Of a stretch of DNA of 64,000 nucleotides, positions 54,501-64,000 are shown piece by piece. The notes under the pieces were generated by a model that saw only the letters and a list, made by a program, of their open reading frames with translations, had not been told where the DNA came from and searched no databases. How positions within the stretch are numbered: position 1 is the stretch's first letter; each line of letters begins with the position of its first letter. Location: positions 1 to 64,000 of the forward strand of contig JBAMDO010000228.1 of NCBI GenBank assembly GCA_037074765.1, written 5' to 3'. The stretch comes from Mansonella perstans. Taxonomy: Eukaryota > Nematoda > Chromadorea > Rhabditida > Onchocercidae. A program made the position numbers and the translations under genes.

Positions 54501-57500
54501 GGTAAAGTAACAGTTGATTCTTCGGATGACGCTATCCTAGATGTGAATGAAGAAGGAGAAACCCTGCAAGATGTTGCCTGTCGTGCTCCTACTCCGCCAA
54601 CTACTTCCAGGATCCAACCGCGTAATTTGGCTTCTCGTAGTGTTGTGCTGTCTAAAACAACTACCATCGAAACACCGCTCATTAAGCGACGTTTCTTAGG
54701 TTGTCCAAAGTACCAGGAGAGTAGTGGTAGCAATCGAAAGGATTTTCATCGGGAATATGTCAATTTACCGTCAGGAAGCAATAACTTAGAGGAAAGAGAA
54801 GAGAAACGAACGGCTGAACAGAAGGCTCAGAATATGGTTACAGCTGTTACAGCTGCTTTTTCAGCCCTAACACTCGGGCCACAGCAGACTGAGCACGAAC
54901 GAAAAGCTGTTGCTAAACGAACGAACAGTTCAGGTGCTTTAACTGTTGCTGGAGCAAGAGGTGATGTAGAAGCAGTTAGAACAGCGGGTGAAGTTACGAA
55001 ACGAGGTGGTGTTGGTGAAATGGTGATACCAGTTTTACCAATATCACAACAATTACCAAATATAAACGCAGTGAATGATAATCATAATATCAGACAGCGG
55101 AAATCCCGAAAAGGGGGACCGCAACCTACCGTAATTGCCCTAGTACCACCACACTCCATTCGAAAACCAAAATCATCATCCAGATTACCTCCGCATGATT
55201 CTTTGCTTGCAGCCCTTCAGCTACCACCGTCTGTTAGTGCAAAAGTGGATCAAATTATTGCAAAAGCTGATCGGAAGGAAAAAGAACGATGTTTCAATCA
55301 TGCCGCTGTGAATTCGGTATCGTTTTCCCTTGATACAAAGATACAGTCTTTGGTGGGTCAATGTGCATCAGTCCGTCCTGGTAAACATTCAGAATATCCG
55401 CAGCATTTAATTTCCGTCACAATTCGCTTCCGTTAAAAAAATATCCGCTTCCTGTTGATAGTGTTGCAAAAGATGCCTGACGTCCACGAATAGGAAATCA
55501 GTTATTAAAATGTTTATCAAGTAGGTGTAGAAACTTAAGGAAGAGCTATCAGATCATCAGTGTTTTTGGGAGAAAAGTAGAGAAATATAACAAATGGAAG
55601 ATTATTAAGGTATGATTTGTTCATTCAATATCTCTGCTTGGATTTTTATTTTAGTCAAATCAAAATAGTTTATAGACGATTTAAGCAGTTCACGTTCTAA
55701 TTCTTAGTGTTCACCGCTTGCTGTAGATGTGATAAGCGAATTATCCTATCCATGAGCATCAGAATCGAAATGCCTTAAAATTATTGTGAAGTTAGAAAAT
55801 TTTCGTTTACTGGAAGATATACCGTCGTAAATTATTGCATTATCTTAGCTCCAAAAATTCCTCAGTTCCGAAAATTACATTTTTTCATCAAGTTTCGCTC
55901 AACATCATTAAATGTGGTGGTGTACATGACACTGAAATTTGTTTCAAAGCTGAATTAATTAACCTGCATTTTTCATTCCCAGCTTGCAGTGCTATCTGAT
56001 TCTCATTAATCTGCGATAATTCTGGAATACAGTGAGAGGATATAAGGGTTGATCTTTTACCTTCATTTTAAAATGATGTTCTGTATGTCACATGGTATCA
56101 CTTGATAACTAGTCCTAAATAAAACCGTTTTTGTTGGTAACCGGAATTCCGGCAATCAGATTTGTTGGTTTAAGATTGATTGACTGGTGCGGACGATCTT
56201 AAATATTTGACTTTTGCTTGTCTTCACTTTTTCTGTTAACTTTCTTGAAGTTGTCTTGTACTTACCACCATTATTTACGCATTTTTATAGATTATTAGGT
56301 AGATCATTTGAGTTATGGAGAAAGCCAGGTTCATTTATCATCACAGATTAAAAGCAGCATCTTCTTGTCCATTATTCGTGTTTTTAGTTCTGATTTATTT
56401 CTCACTATTATTTTGGATTGTTTTACGGTATGTTTGACAAGCGAAAACCAAATTTTTGTTGGTTATTTTGAGAGGAAGAAAATAAGGCGGATGGCTGAGC
56501 TATAACAATTTTTCGTTGAAAGTTACTTTGTTTCATTTTATCCATTTTTTGACAGCATATAAGATCACTCAAAATCCAAGAATTCATTTCTTGTCGTTTT
56601 TGCTCCATATTCAAGTTTCCAGCGGTTTAAGCTATGGGCAATAGGATATTTTGAATTTATCTTGCAATTTTTTCGACAAACTTTCAGGTATTAAGTTGTC
56701 CAGTAAAAGAAAACCGTCAACTTCTTAATCACATGGACTGATCTCAACATTTTTTCTAAAACAATAAAAATGCAGAATACAGAAATTGCGGGAGCAACTT
56801 TGTTATTTTTAACTTCCTTTTCCAGATCTCTCAGAATGCAGTTATTGCGGAAGAATTGGACTCTTTAGGATAATTAAATTACATTTACAAATTAAAATCA
56901 TATATCGATAGTACACCACAGCATTCCAAACATTTCAGAGTGATCGTTCTGATCGCATACAACCAGCATCTTCATCGAAGTCACATGTAACTGGAGCTGG
57001 ACAAACACCATCAAGTTCTGTTGCACCTTCGGTTGCGCGGCCAGTGCAGGATGACCGTGATGGGCATCTGATTTATCAGGATGGTGATATGATTCAAGGA
57101 AAATGTGTGTTATTGATTTTGAATAATAAACTTCTAAGATTTCACAAAAGTTTGTTGAGCTCTCTTTCATAAATTTTCCTTAATTTCCGTGAAGAAATAT
57201 GTGTACTTCCCACTAAATTCAAGTAACTTTTAAATTGATTTATGTCCTGAATTTCTGGATTTTGGTGAGAATTTGATGAAATTATATGATATGTTAGAAA
57301 TCTGCTATTATGAACTTCCAATCTAACCTTCATTTCGCCACCGCCATTACCTAATCTGTCAATTTTTTTCCATTTCCAGCTATCACTTCTTCATTTCTCC
57401 ATATACTCAATTCATTGTGACTCTTTTTCAAGACGTATTTTTTATCCAGTCATAAATTTTCCTTTGTTAGGTCATTTCATATTTCATTTGTATCAGTACT

Positions 57501-60500
57501 TCGAAACAAAGAAAAACAGACATTACGAGTTATTCTTGTTTATTTTAGATGAAATAGTACGTACATTGGGTGAAGGAACGTTTGGTAAAGTGGTACAAGT
57601 TAAAGATGGTACTAAAGGTGGTCGACAATTTGCATTAAAAGTTATAAAAAATGTAAGCAAATATCGGGAAGCTGCACGTCTTGAAATTAATGTGCTAAAC
57701 AAATTACAAGAGAAAGATCCAAATGGAAAATTGTGAGTAATAATTTTTTTCCTTTTCTTTATATATATGGATGCATCTATGTACGTACTGGTACAATATA
57801 AAACTAAAAAATTTAATTTTTTTCCAGTTTGGTGATACAGCTTCTTGATAATTTTGATTATCATGGTCATGTGTGCTTATTGTTCGAATTACTTGGCCTT
57901 AGTGTTTTTGATTTCATGGTAAGCCAAAAGCACATTCAGACATTGTTTTGATATTGTAGGATAATGTGGTATTATATCTTTTATATCGTAGCATATTTTT
58001 TCTGTTGCACTAATCACAAAACTGTGATTTAGAAACGATAATCGTTTTCAAAGCTCGAATTAAGCGGAAGATAGGATTTTTATCTTATTCTTTCTTTTAT
58101 TCTGATTGTTCAAATTATATTATTAGTTCCTACATTTTTTGGAATTTGGATTACGGTTCGTGATCCAATAACTTTTGCAGAAAGCGAATAACTACCAAGC
58201 TTATCCGATGGAGCAAGCGCGGTACATAGCTTATCAGTTATGTTATGCAGTAAAATTTATGCATGATAATCGCTTAACGCACACGGATCTCAAGCCCGAA
58301 AATATTTTGTTTCTCAATAGTAGCTACAGGTTTAGTTTTCTCAGTCCAGTTATATCGAACTTCAATAAAAAAAATCGAAATTTAAAGACAACTCAAAATT
58401 TAGTTGGCTGGTAATTCATTTACAGTTATCGTCACAGATCCTCAAAATAATTAATGGTGGCTGATGGATCGTGAACACTGCTGGTAAATCTATTTCTGAA
58501 AAGCTTTATTCAAAGATCACAATAATTAAACTAAATTGTAATAGAGCCATGCACTGTGCTGGGTCAATTGATGTGTTTACTTCATGAGTTGTTAATGCAG
58601 TTGTACGTTGTACTTTCGTACATTTTTGCCATTTAGCTCAAGCATACTGTGTTTATCCAAGGAGTTACCACTGCAGTATTTTTTCCTTTAAAATGGAAAT
58701 TATCTTTCTATTTTTTTTTATTTGAAAAACAAAAGACTGATTTATTAAAGAAGTCATTTCACAAGAACTTAATACAGTTAGATCTTTTCAGAGTGGTCGA
58801 GGATGGAAAGAAAAAAAGGCCAGTACGAATTATCGATGACGCACGTGTACGATTGATTGATCTCGGCTCAGCGACATTTGATCATGAACATCATTCGACA
58901 ATTGTTTCAACAAGGCACTATCGAGCACCTGAAGTTATTCTAGGTTTTAGCCTTTTTTTTCAGTACTGCATGTAGCAGTATATGTTATATCCAATGTTCC
59001 TCTTCGTTCAGGTTTTGCCTAATACAGATTTTCATATAATAAATCACGAGCTGATAAAACTACTCAATTCAGTTGAATTTGATGGAATCACATTGCTTCA
59101 GATATATTTTTTCGTAATATTTAATGATGCTTTTATTTGCATCATTGCATATTATGAAAATTTTAAATGATAATGATGGATAGTTTCACCTAACTTAGTT
59201 CTTCATCGTAATGCTTGGTAAATCGGAAATGATGTAACTTTTTCTTATCATTTTAGTGGACAACATAGTCTTTTCTGCAAAGCACCTCTAGAGGCATTAT
59301 TTTTGGAGTCTACCATAAGAAGATTGAAATCATCATATATTTCATTATGGTAGACTGAGATATATATCAAGACGACATAGCCATCTCACCTTACATTTTA
59401 TGTATGATATATATTTTTTATATCAATAAATAAATTATTTAACCTAATAACTTATTTAACCTGGTCCGCATGAATTACCAACATTTTTAATGACGATATT
59501 CCCATCTTTAGCCAGATTTAGAATGATGGTAAAATAAACATTTCCTTCAACAGTAACATGTAATACATGACTGTATGGTGAATACTTTGATCCTGTCTTG
59601 GACATTTTGCCATCTATGATTAGCGTGGATGAAGTGGCAGAATTGTTACATTAGAATTTTGAAAAGTTGTTGATTGGAAGATTTAAGTTTTGAGTGTGCA
59701 CTGTATTGTTTGAGGAACAGTAATTGTCCATTGCATATTGATATTTCAGAATTAGGATGGTCTCAACCATGTGATGTTTGGTCTATTGGTTGCATTTTGT
59801 TCGAGCTCTACCTCGGTATCACATTATTCCAAACGCATGATAATAGGGAGCATCTTGCAATGATGGAAAGAATCTTGGGTACTTTACCTTATCGAATGTG
59901 CAGGAAGTCTAAGTATGTCTTGTCAATAGTATTATTTTCGTTTTCAATTTTTTCACTTTATTGAGACCAATGCGTAGATTTTTTTTGTTCAATTCTGGTA
60001 TTAGTCAAGACCATTAATATTTTGTCAGGATTTTTAGACATTAATTTTCATCATTTTATTCTAAGTCTGCTAGCGTTGCGATGACCGTCAAAGGAAGATA
60101 AATAATAAAGTTAGGAGTGTTGAAATCCTTACACAACTCACTATACCGTGATATGCTGTTGGATAGGGGAAGCTATAGTTCAGGCGGATTATTTTTCAGA
60201 AAATTACTGAAAAATTGGAAACATGTATAAATTGGCAAGGCCTAGAACAGAGTAGATAAAGTAGTTGGTATAATGTGCAGTTCAATGGATGGAACATAAA
60301 TGTAGCCTTTACTTATTTTTGATAGAAAATGCACAACAACATTTGTTTATTTATTTCATAAAGATTGCACTTATCTTGTGTTTTCACTTACAGAACAAAA
60401 TACTTTTACCATGGACGATTAGACTGGAATGAAAAAACACAAGCAGGGCAGTACGTCAGAGATAACTGCAAACCGTTGTCGGTAGGAATTTTCCTTCTGT

Positions 60501-63125
60501 TCATTAAACCTATTCTTTTCAAAATTTCAGATCTGATAGTCAAATTTCATGTGCAAATTCATTTTTTCCCGATGCATGCATCACTGCTGATTTATTTCGC
60601 AAACTTTATCGATGGTCATATGATATTATTTCTTACTGAATTCTGCATATTTTTTTAGATCCGAACTGATTAACTCGTCTAAGTTTGATTCTTTCAATTT
60701 TAACAAATTGTCGGGAAAAAAATTTCTCATGGCGCTGGGTCTCCCTGGTTTCCAAATTGTGTTTTTTTTTGAATCGGTAACAGCTCTTTGACCTTTTGAA
60801 TTAGGCTGCTTGATTGCAACCAGGGCAGATGTTTCTCCTCTAATGTTGTGTGGAAACTTGTGTGGCTTACACTCATTTGAGTTCTTTGCCTTCCCACTAC
60901 CAGAGAGTTGATTTCTGGCGACTTCTTGATTACTTTCGATCAATTTCCCTAGGAATGATCGGAGTTTAGCAACCGACCATACCTGTTCATGCAGTGAGAA
61001 CAGTTCCTTTTTTATGCTCATAAAAGAGTTAGAAAAACTTAGAGTTAGAAAAGTTAGTTGTTAGAAAAAGTTAATTCCACAACTGATTTGTCACGTTTTC
61101 AAAGTCTTTTAGAGGATTAATTAAGGGAAGCAGTTGTTCAATGACCAAAGCATTTTTTCGGCGGAATTTCGAAAAACCAAAAACTTTGCTGTTGTTTTTA
61201 CTCCTGATTTTCCAAGAAAAAGATATGGAACGATAAGGGTGAACAGGCTCGCATATTGGAGATGATGCTTTGAGCAAGTTGAGAACAGGATTTAAAAATT
61301 CTTTAAACTTGACTGAATGATGAATAATACATCTTCAAATTTTTTCTGTGGTTGCTGTGGTTCGCAGTATACTTTCAAGTCGTGCATCTCTTTGTTTCTC
61401 ACGTGTTTGTTATGATAACATCGAAAATTGTTCTGATGAGGTGATGAGAAGGGAGAGAGAATAGTTATATGGTTTGTGAATTTAAAAAGATTGTCCCATC
61501 TTCTCTTCTAGTTCTGTTAGAAATTTGTCCGTTAATTTTCCTATCAGTAGATGTTTGTTTCTACCTTTTTCGTACTAAAAATTCATTCCAATTTGTAAGA
61601 CATTTCGAAGATTCTGGAAGCTTCCTACTGAAATTATGCCTAATGAAATACTGGCGGAGGAAAGTGACAGAAGGAGCGATATTGAAAAAGACAAACGTAA
61701 AAAAATGAGAAAAGCGATGACCATTACTTTACAGAGTTTATTACTCCGATGCTTAGGTTTTTTTTTCGTTATTCCAATCTCAAACAAAGAACCGCAAGTT
61801 GAAAGAGTTTCCTTCATCCTCGTTCTTTTTATAAATTTGACCGATATTATATTAAATATCCGCATGCCTATTAATTTTTATCTAAGTTATTTAATTCATT
61901 TGTTTTTCATCGTTTCATTCAAGTCAGTATTAGTTCATTTAATTGAACATGCATAAATTCCGTATGATCCAACTTATAAAATAACGGGTGAATCAGAGTC
62001 TAAGAAGTTGGAAAGTGTTCTTGATTGGTTCAGATAACATATTCTACAGCAAGAAACCGCTGTTAAGTATTAATTATGAAAGCAAGAGGGTGCTTATTTC
62101 ATGTAGTCACGGGATATATAACTAGTACAAACTTGTCAGTAATTGCATAGCACTGTTTGCAGGGAGTATTTAAATCTAATAAATCTTCTTTGTTCGTAAT
62201 TTCAATAGCATCATAAGTTTCGAAAATGTAACTGAGTAGTTCACTCATTACATGATGATATAATTGTTTGTAAAGAGGTTTGGGAAGCATAGAACAAATG
62301 ATTAAGTGTTTATTTAAATATTTAATCATCCAGTGTTTTCCAGTGGTTTTGACAACTTCGTTTCATAAAAAAGTTTGAAAATACAAAGCTCAAACAGAGA
62401 GACGTTTTCTTTATTATTTGAATATTTAGAGGAAGTTTTCTTTGGCCAGAAAATATGTTAACAGTATTTTATTGCGGGTTATTTGATGTGATTTTTAGCG
62501 TTATATGAAATCAAGCAATCCGGAGGACATTGAATTATTTGATATAATCACAGACATGCTTACATATGAGCCATCGCAGCGAATAACTCTGAGTTCTGCA
62601 TTAGATCATCGATATTTCAAGCGTTTAGCACCGCATCTCAGGTGAAATTTTCTGCTGTTTTCTTGTTTAACTCAAGTCGATATGAACCTTATTTAATCGA
62701 ATAGGAAAGTTATTGGCATACAAAGAAAGTTGGGAATTATACACCTCTTCAAGTTATCGAATTATTTTAACAGCGGTATTTCTTCATGAGTCAAAAAAAT
62801 AATTTTTTTCCTGAAAATATGCAAAGCAGGATGAATTTTTGTTTTGACCTTGTCGGAATTTGATCTCCGTAAATTTTATCTCACAAAATACTCTAATTTC
62901 GTTTTATATTTAATACTAAAGTTGGTGAACAAGATATATCCGAATTTTTAGTAATTTTGGGTTATTTATTCACTTATTTATTTCAACTAATTAAGGCTAC
63001 ATGAAAGTGGTGGGTCATCCAACGGATCATCGTCATCGGCGGCGGCACCATCTGCAACACCGGTAGTACCAGCCGAAAGTCTTGTAATGTCAAGTGCGGG
63101 TGATGGAGATGGTGATGAACGATAG
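48592..63125 (+). CDS. madd-3: CDC2-like (CLK/LAMMER) dual-specificity kinase
   Basis: Short-form exons, all in phase: 48592-48750, 56939-57104, 57549-57732, 57828-57918, 58181-58329, 58792-58943, 59750-59912, 60394-60481, 62499-62641, 62996-63125. They encode 474 residues. Exon 1 is an Arg/Ser-rich nuclear N-terminus ([14 protein letters not shown]). The kinase domain has LGEGTFGKV at 115-123, Lys139, HTDLKPEN at 234-241 (catalytic Asp236), [10 protein letters not shown], and the family-defining EHLAMMER at 334-341. The C-terminal tail is Ser/Ala/Gly-rich. CLK kinases phosphorylate SR splicing factors; the C. elegans orthologue that I recall is madd-3. The magnesium-binding motif is DLG (273-275) instead of the usual DFG. 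Intron 1 is 8.2 kb and contains extra exons that probably make a long isoform. The last acceptor is AATTAAG, weak but phase-correct. Confidence 0.92.
48751..52878 (+). other. 5' half of LAMMER kinase intron 1
   Basis: AT-rich sequence with no confident exon. Two + strand open frames were noted: 48902-49102 (with a CDFCG pair) and 50674-50859 (61 codons, ATG start, ending AAAGLQ). Neither has convincing splice sites or a recognisable domain. An imprecise repeat of TTTTTTAACAGCTC / TTTTTTGACAGCTC occurs near 50310-50360. Confidence 0.5.
52879..53016 (+). CDS. Candidate internal exon of a long LAMMER kinase isoform
   Basis: After a TGTTATCAG acceptor, 46 codons are open (starting [18 protein letters not shown], later [15 protein letters not shown]) up to a CCC|GTAAGC donor. 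Both ends are phase 0. Exon 1 of the kinase (48750), the long exon at 53640 and exon 2 at 56939 also meet at phase 0, so this piece can be inserted without changing frame. The frame also reads on past the donor to a stop at 53157, so the donor call is uncertain. It could equally provide a start codon at Met 52912. Confidence 0.4.
53559..53603 (+). repeat. GGT/GGC-rich simple repeat
   Basis: GGTAACGGTGGTGGTGGTGG and following GGC/GGT units sit just upstream of the acceptor at 53639. They make Val-rich and Thr-rich artefactual frames on the two strands. Confidence 0.85.
53640..55436 (+). CDS. Long open exon, probable N-terminal extension of the LAMMER kinase
   Basis: After a CATCCTTCCAG acceptor, a single frame is open for about 598 codons to TAA at 55434-55436; the first in-frame ATG is at 54033. 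The translated segment is Pro/Ser-rich at first, then strongly basic ([38 protein letters not shown]), then acidic and Lys/Glu-rich, apparently disordered and with no enzyme domain. It lies on the same strand inside kinase intron 1. Donors TTG|GTGGGT after 55352 and TCG|GTATCG after 55316 are phase 0 and fit exon 2 at 56939. Starting at 54033 and using 55352 would give a kinase of about 861 residues. Long and short N-terminal forms are known for LAMMER kinases such as Drosophila Doa. Alternatively it is a separate intronless gene of 467 residues. Confidence 0.75.
   Translation, partial: LLPPLAPSKWVQTPPKSPTLTAVFPQYPLNGFCRLPLTQLKQPVNYPTEPESREVSNPLDLSAHTPVIKHYYSHRIPQHATLVPSPIHHLSSLYSFSLSISPSLRSNPFPHPPYFISGLSSKPPGQQQLINMPRRGFDSIRRMPIVVIPRKRKYKNYVSRRRNTQLFASLRRCLSDPVLYRSYNRWEGLSRPFSPEKPSPSFALSIHAAPIAEIPEAASFDDSTVKAKTRTGKEFASLMLKKSKLKEEEVISRELTKSIVRKGEEDEDVRHKGNQKLSSAFGFEMSEGKVTVDSSDDAILDVNEEGETLQDVACRAPTPPTTSRIQPRNLASRSVVLSKTTTIETPLIKRRFLGCPKYQESSGSNRKDFHREYVNLPSGSNNLEEREEKRTAEQKAQNMVTAVTAAFSALTLGPQQTEHERKAVAKRTNSSGALTVAGARGDVEAVRTAGEVTKRGGVGEMVIPVLPISQQLPNINAVNDNHNIRQRKSRKGGPQPTVIALVPPHSIRKPKSSSRLPPHDSLLAALQLPPSVSAKVDQIIAKADRKEKERCFNHAAVNSVSFSLDTKIQSLVGQCASVRPGKHSEYPQHLISVTIRFR
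55437..56938 (+). other. 3' part of LAMMER kinase intron 1
   Basis: AT-rich intron sequence up to the ACATTTCAG acceptor at 56938. Small open frames (for example 56308-56505) have no splice or motif support. If the exon at 53640 belongs to an independent gene, its 3' UTR would lie here. Confidence 0.55.
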
Positions 63126-64000
63126 TGACCGAGAGCAGTACAAATAGTTCGAACATTCTTGTTATTAGTTTGTTAGCGATAAATGCACCGTAATTGGTGT
63201 ATTTTTCTCTCTAAAATTTAGGGAATTTTTGAAAATTGATAGGAAAACTTGGAAACATATGATAGTCGAAAGGCAGAAGGAAAAAAATCAATTCTTTTTT
63301 TTTCGAAATAATTTGGTGAAACTGTCTGTAATTTTGCGGATATATAAAGTTAAGTTGTAAGTAGTAAAGGGTGGAAGAATGTGTTTCAAAATGAAGTAGT
63401 CTATGAAAGAAAATCGTTATCATAAATCCGAATACATTTATCGATAAATTGTTCACTTTTTTATCCTCTGTATGTTTATATGTAAGGGAAGCTTATTATT
63501 GTGTGTTGTTATTCGAATAATGATTTGTATGTTTCTAATAATTATTATTGTGATGAAACTCTTCCTAAATAGTGCCGTCACATTTGCGAGTTTGTACGTT
63601 AATACTCGTGCACAACTTTGGACATGCGTATACGGTTTATTTTATAAAATTTTCAGTCAGTTTTAGAATAGCAATTTCTAAATTATTGTAGATTAATAAT
63701 TCTATGGTGTTATCCTCATAAATAAAACCATCACTTTCTATTATTCAAGATTTAAAAGTTTCAACTTTACTATGGAACCTATGACCTTTTTTTCTCTCAC
63801 GAGTTATCTCTTTACTGCTGCTGGAGGTACGTCAAAAACGGTGACACTTGAACATATTGTAAGAAGTTATCGTATAGATTTATTTCAAAAACTATGACAT
63901 ATTTTATGCAACTGTTTGGATCACCCAACCTTTTAGAAATTTGATTCCAATTCTTAATTTAAAACCCTTTTTGAAACTTTGCTCAGGCATTTAGTTAGTT
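63126..64000 (+). other. LAMMER kinase 3' UTR and downstream DNA
   Basis: AT-rich sequence after the TAG at 63123-63125. AATAAA at 63721-63726 is a good candidate polyadenylation signal, which would give a 3' UTR of about 0.6 kb. No gene is visible to the end of the window. Confidence 0.6.
63721..63726 (+). terminator. Candidate LAMMER kinase polyadenylation signal
   Basis: Canonical AATAAA about 600 bases after the stop codon at 63125. Confidence 0.5.

Noticed and set aside
54185..54733. 182-codon minus-strand ORF
   Set aside because: Shadow of the long + strand exon at 53640-55436, which has an acceptor, a sense composition and fits the kinase gene.

Overview
This window is nuclear DNA of a nematode, most likely a filarial (onchocercid) worm. 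It is strongly AT-rich, with long poly-A/poly-T runs, large introns bounded by TTTCAG/GTAAG-type sites, and two clear nematode orthologues (an Abl tyrosine kinase and an FLP-19 neuropeptide precursor). The species is inferred from overall style; no single base proves it.

Layout. (1) 1-3758: non-coding upstream DNA with purine-rich and tandem repeats. (2) 3759-24071, + strand: a complete Abl kinase gene in 21 coding exons (1,259 residues by my splicing). It has an N-myristoylation start, SH3, SH2, tyrosine kinase, a long tail and a C-terminal F-actin-binding-type domain. Intron 1 is 8.5 kb and holds candidate small or alternative exons. (3) 26486-27642, - strand: a three-exon flp-19 neuropeptide gene that simple ORF searches miss. 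(4) 27643-40545: about 13 kb with no confident gene but many tandem, dispersed and inverted repeats and a patch of possible exons at 37.0-37.6 kb. (5) 40555-45490, + strand: a complete SLC16-type (monocarboxylate-transporter-like) gene, 11 coding exons, 551 residues. (6) 46884-about 47320, - strand: exons of an unrecognised single-pass membrane or secreted protein. (7) 48592-63125, + strand: a CDC2-like/LAMMER kinase (10 exons, 474 residues). A 1.7-1.8 kb open exon inside its first intron probably gives a long N-terminal isoform. (8) 63126-64000: its 3' UTR.

The genes do not form a pathway. They look like an ordinary eukaryotic neighbourhood: a cytoskeletal/signalling kinase, a neuropeptide precursor, a solute transporter and a splicing-factor kinase. 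As I remember the C. elegans locus names, abl-1 (M79.1) and flp-19 (M79.4) are also near neighbours, so this pairing looks like old microsynteny. All splice models were made by eye from reading frame, phase and site sequence; no alignment or search was run.
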